Shown one piece after another: positions 30,910 to 32,558 of a stretch of 32,558 nucleotides of DNA. Origin of the DNA: Ruminococcaceae bacterium UBA6413 (GTDB taxonomy: Bacteria; Bacillota; Clostridia; Oscillospirales; Ruminococcaceae); NCBI GenBank assembly GCA_002437415.1, contig DJPL01000038.1:1-32558 (forward strand). Reading direction: 5' to 3'. The notes beneath the pieces are model-generated. The model made no database searches. It had not been told where the DNA came from and saw only the letters and a list, made by a program, of their open reading frames with translations. How positions within the stretch are numbered: position 1 is the first letter of the stretch; each line of letters begins with the position of its first letter. The position numbers were made by a program, and so were the translations under genes.

Positions 30910-30959
30910 CGAAATTTACAAGAATAAAACAAAATATTGTGCGATAAGGAGATGACCCC

Positions 30960-31805
30960 ATGCCCAGACGACCACAGCGACCGTGTTCCTACCCCGACTG
31001 TCTCAACCGTTGCGACGGACAGTACTGCGAGGAGCACTCAAAGCAGATGAACCGCCGCTACAATAAACTCGTCCGTCCTGCCGACAGCAACAAAAAGTAC
31101 GGCAGAGTGTGGCGTGAGATACGAAAACGGTACGTTGCGGCTCACCCGCTGTGCGAGATGTGTCTGAAAGAGGGTCGGCTCACTCCTGTCGAAGAGGTAC
31201 ACCACATAGTTCCCGTGTCGCGCGGCGGCAGTAATGATTTTAGTAACCTGATGTCGCTGTGTCAGTCGTGTCGTACTAAAAATCACCCCCATCTCAACAA
31301 AACCCAACAGCAAACACCGCCGCATAGAGAAGCTACTCTCTGTGCGGCGGCGCTCTTTCATATTTCCTTATCGTACACGATGTACCGCTTCATCAGAAGC
31401 ATCAAATGCACTCAAACCAATTTTTTCTTTCTTATGATACTGATCGCAACGCTCACGACATTCCAAAGCAGTGAAGTGCCCGCAACAGATACTGCCGCGG
31501 TGGCAAGCGGCTTGGAAACATTAACGTTGTCGCTGATCGCGGAAATATTACCTGCGTCCAACGTCGTATTATCGGTCAGTGTCAGGATTAGATTGCCGTT
31601 ATCATCAATGCGGCATCCCTTGATTCCGATACCGTTCTTTCCGTCAACGCCGCCCTTACCGTCTTTTCCGTCAGTACCGTTCTTACCGTCAGTGCCGACG
31701 ATTTTACCGAGATTGGTAACAACGCCATCAGTAAACGTGATAATCAGATTGCCGTCGGCATCAATATCAGCCGATTGTATTCCGTTGCCGTTTGAACCGT
31801 CCTGA
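30960..31805 (+). CDS. HNH endonuclease with abnormal antisense C-terminal extension
   Basis: ATG after AAGGAG. Residues 1-110 are an HNH nuclease of the phage-type small family: PCSYPDCLNRCDGQYCEEHS and HPLCEMC and LCQSC give zinc-binding Cys pairs, VEEVHHIVPVSRGG supplies the catalytic HH, NDFSNL the Asn, and CRTKNH the last His at the normal spacing. Family members usually end within about 15 residues of this. Here no stop occurs; the frame continues another 170 residues through a hairpin (31317-31350) and then antisense to the convergent collagen-like gene. The extension is low-complexity Ser/Pro/Phe/Leu-rich, which is simply the reverse of the repeats, so it is unlikely to be selected. 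The gene probably lost its 3' end by recombination. Confidence 0.7.
   Translation: MPRRPQRPCSYPDCLNRCDGQYCEEHSKQMNRRYNKLVRPADSNKKYGRVWREIRKRYVAAHPLCEMCLKEGRLTPVEEVHHIVPVSRGGSNDFSNLMSLCQSCRTKNHPHLNKTQQQTPPHREATLCAAALFHISLSYTMYRFIRSIKCTQTNFFFLMILIATLTTFQSSEVPATDTAAVASGLETLTLSLIAEILPASNVVLSVSVRIRLPLSSMRHPLIPIPFFPSTPPLPSFPSVPFLPSVPTILPRLVTTPSVNVIIRLPSASISADCIPLPFEPS
31317..31350 (-). terminator. Hairpin between the convergent HNH and collagen-like genes
   Basis: CCGCCGCA-T-AGAGA pairs with TCTCT-G-TGCGGCGG around a short loop. It lies beyond the stop of the collagen-like gene and inside the extended HNH frame. T tracts are weak on both sides. Confidence 0.6.
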
Positions 31806-32558
31806 CCGTCCTTGCCTGCGTCACCTTTTTCCCCGGTGACTCTGCCGAGGTTGTGTGCAGTACCGTCTGACAGTGTAATGATAAGGTTGCCGTTTTCATC
31901 TACAACAGCATTCTCAATGCCGACTCCGTCAGCACCATTCTTACCATTTTCACCGTTGCTAGCGATTACCTTGCCGGCGTTATGAACCGTGTTATCGGTC
32001 AGCGTGATTATGAGGTTTCCGTCCTCGTCGACCGTTACCGATTTTACGCCTACGCCCGAAGCGCCGTTTTCGCCATTGTTACCGTTGTTTCCTGTGATTT
32101 TGCCGAAGTTGCGCACAGTGCCGTCAGACAGGGTAATGATCAGATTACCGTTTTCATCTACAACGGCATTCGCAATGCCGACTCCGTCAACACCGTTGTT
32201 TCCGTCAGTGCCCTTTTCGCCTTTTTCACCTTTATTATCCTTGACTCCGGTCACCTTGCCGAGGTTATACATTGTATCATCTGTCAATGTAATTATGAGG
32301 TTTCCGTCTTCGTCGATCATTACCGACTTTACGCCTACTCCCGAAGCACCGTTTTCGCCATTGCTACCGTTGCTTCCGGTAACCTTGCCTGCATTATGCA
32401 CGGTGCCATCGGTCAGGGTGATAATAAGATTTCCGTCCTCATCAATCGTTACCGACTTCACGCCTACGCCTGTAGCGCCGGCATCGCCCTGTTCACCTTT
32501 ATCTCCGATGACCTTGCCTGCATTATGCACGGTGTCATCGGTCAGGGTGATAATAAGA
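31412..32558 (-). CDS. Collagen-like repeat surface protein, 3' part (5' end outside the window)
   Basis: At least 380 aa in the window; the frame stays open through the right edge, so the true start lies outside. The protein consists of seven full units and one partial unit, each about 43-52 residues. A unit is a conserved beta segment (GVGVKSVTIDEDGNLIITLT then DGTVHNAGKVTG) followed by a short run of collagen-like Gly-x-y triplets (SNGSNGENGAS; GEKGEKGTDGNNG; GTDGKNGTDGKDGKGG). The last unit has only the beta segment. The C-terminus has a hydrophobic helix (ATAAVSVAGTSLLWNVVSVA) and a basic tail (IIRKKKLV), a membrane stop without an LPXTG motif. Likely a cell-surface stalk or adhesin. Repeat number may vary between strains. 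Confidence 0.85.
   Translation of the reverse strand, partial: LIITLTDDTVHNAGKVIGDKGEQGDAGATGVGVKSVTIDEDGNLIITLTDGTVHNAGKVTGSNGSNGENGASGVGVKSVMIDEDGNLIITLTDDTMYNLGKVTGVKDNKGEKGEKGTDGNNGVDGVGIANAVVDENGNLIITLSDGTVRNFGKITGNNGNNGENGASGVGVKSVTVDEDGNLIITLTDNTVHNAGKVIASNGENGKNGADGVGIENAVVDENGNLIITLSDGTAHNLGRVTGEKGDAGKDGQDGSNGNGIQSADIDADGNLIITFTDGVVTNLGKIVGTDGKNGTDGKDGKGGVDGKNGIGIKGCRIDDNGNLILTLTDNTTLDAGNISAISDNVNVSKPLATAAVSVAGTSLLWNVVSVAISIIRKKKLV

Noticed and set aside
31412..32558. Regular repeats that might be a CRISPR array
   Set aside because: Spacing is not constant, repeats are in an open protein frame and encode collagen-like units.

Overview
The window looks like a chromosomal segment of a Gram-positive gut Clostridia, most like the Ruminococcus / [Eubacterium] siraeum group. 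This is an inference from strong AAGGAGG ribosome sites, frequent TTG starts, TTGACA-N17-TATAAT promoters, codon use, and typical Firmicutes gene pairs (DUF2975 with a small Cro/C1 HTH, a FeoA-FeoB fusion with a small Cys-rich partner, InlB-type repeats). No rRNA, CRISPR array, insertion sequence or prophage was seen.

Region 1 (1-6080) is a signalling operon. It encodes two receiver proteins, a large hybrid histidine kinase, a GGDEF-receiver-HD-GYP cyclic-di-GMP enzyme and a stand-alone HPt protein. It carries three lesions: a split at an A7 run between the receivers, a Val in place of the phosphoacceptor Asp in the kinase receiver, and a +1 frameshift in the kinase HPt domain. These are either real decay or sequence errors.

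Region 2 (6100-13240) holds metabolic and envelope genes with good promoters: DUF2975/HTH/DUF4173, radical SAM/Fur/orphan YgiT-type zinc finger, nrdG coupled to an oligopeptide-binding lipoprotein, and a GT2 glycosyltransferase. Region 3 (13300-20460) holds a chemoreceptor, an ECF sigma factor with its membrane partner, the feoAB fusion with a 54-aa Cys-rich membrane protein, and tmRNA. Region 4 (20570-23060) has a MerR-type promoter driving DUF3737 and patB, then a multi-hairpin repeat and tRNA-Leu(GAG).

Region 5 (23100-30035) is the most interesting part. A possibly 5'-truncated surface protein is followed by a MerR/GyrI-like regulator, which faces a three-gene surface operon across a 19-bp-spacer promoter with an embedded dyad. 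The operon encodes a 1089-aa secreted protein with a tandemly duplicated InlB/Ig/Cys-rich unit, a membrane-anchored Ser/Asn-rich protein, and a 168-aa secreted protein. The last is homologous to the C-terminal module of the first. I propose a subunit, tip and anchor surface assembly without sortase signals.

Region 6 (30100-32558) is accessory DNA. It has a second copy of the multi-hairpin repeat, a Phd/PIN toxin-antitoxin pair with a clear operator, an HNH nuclease whose frame runs on antisense into its neighbour, and the 3' part of a collagen-like repeat surface protein that leaves the window.
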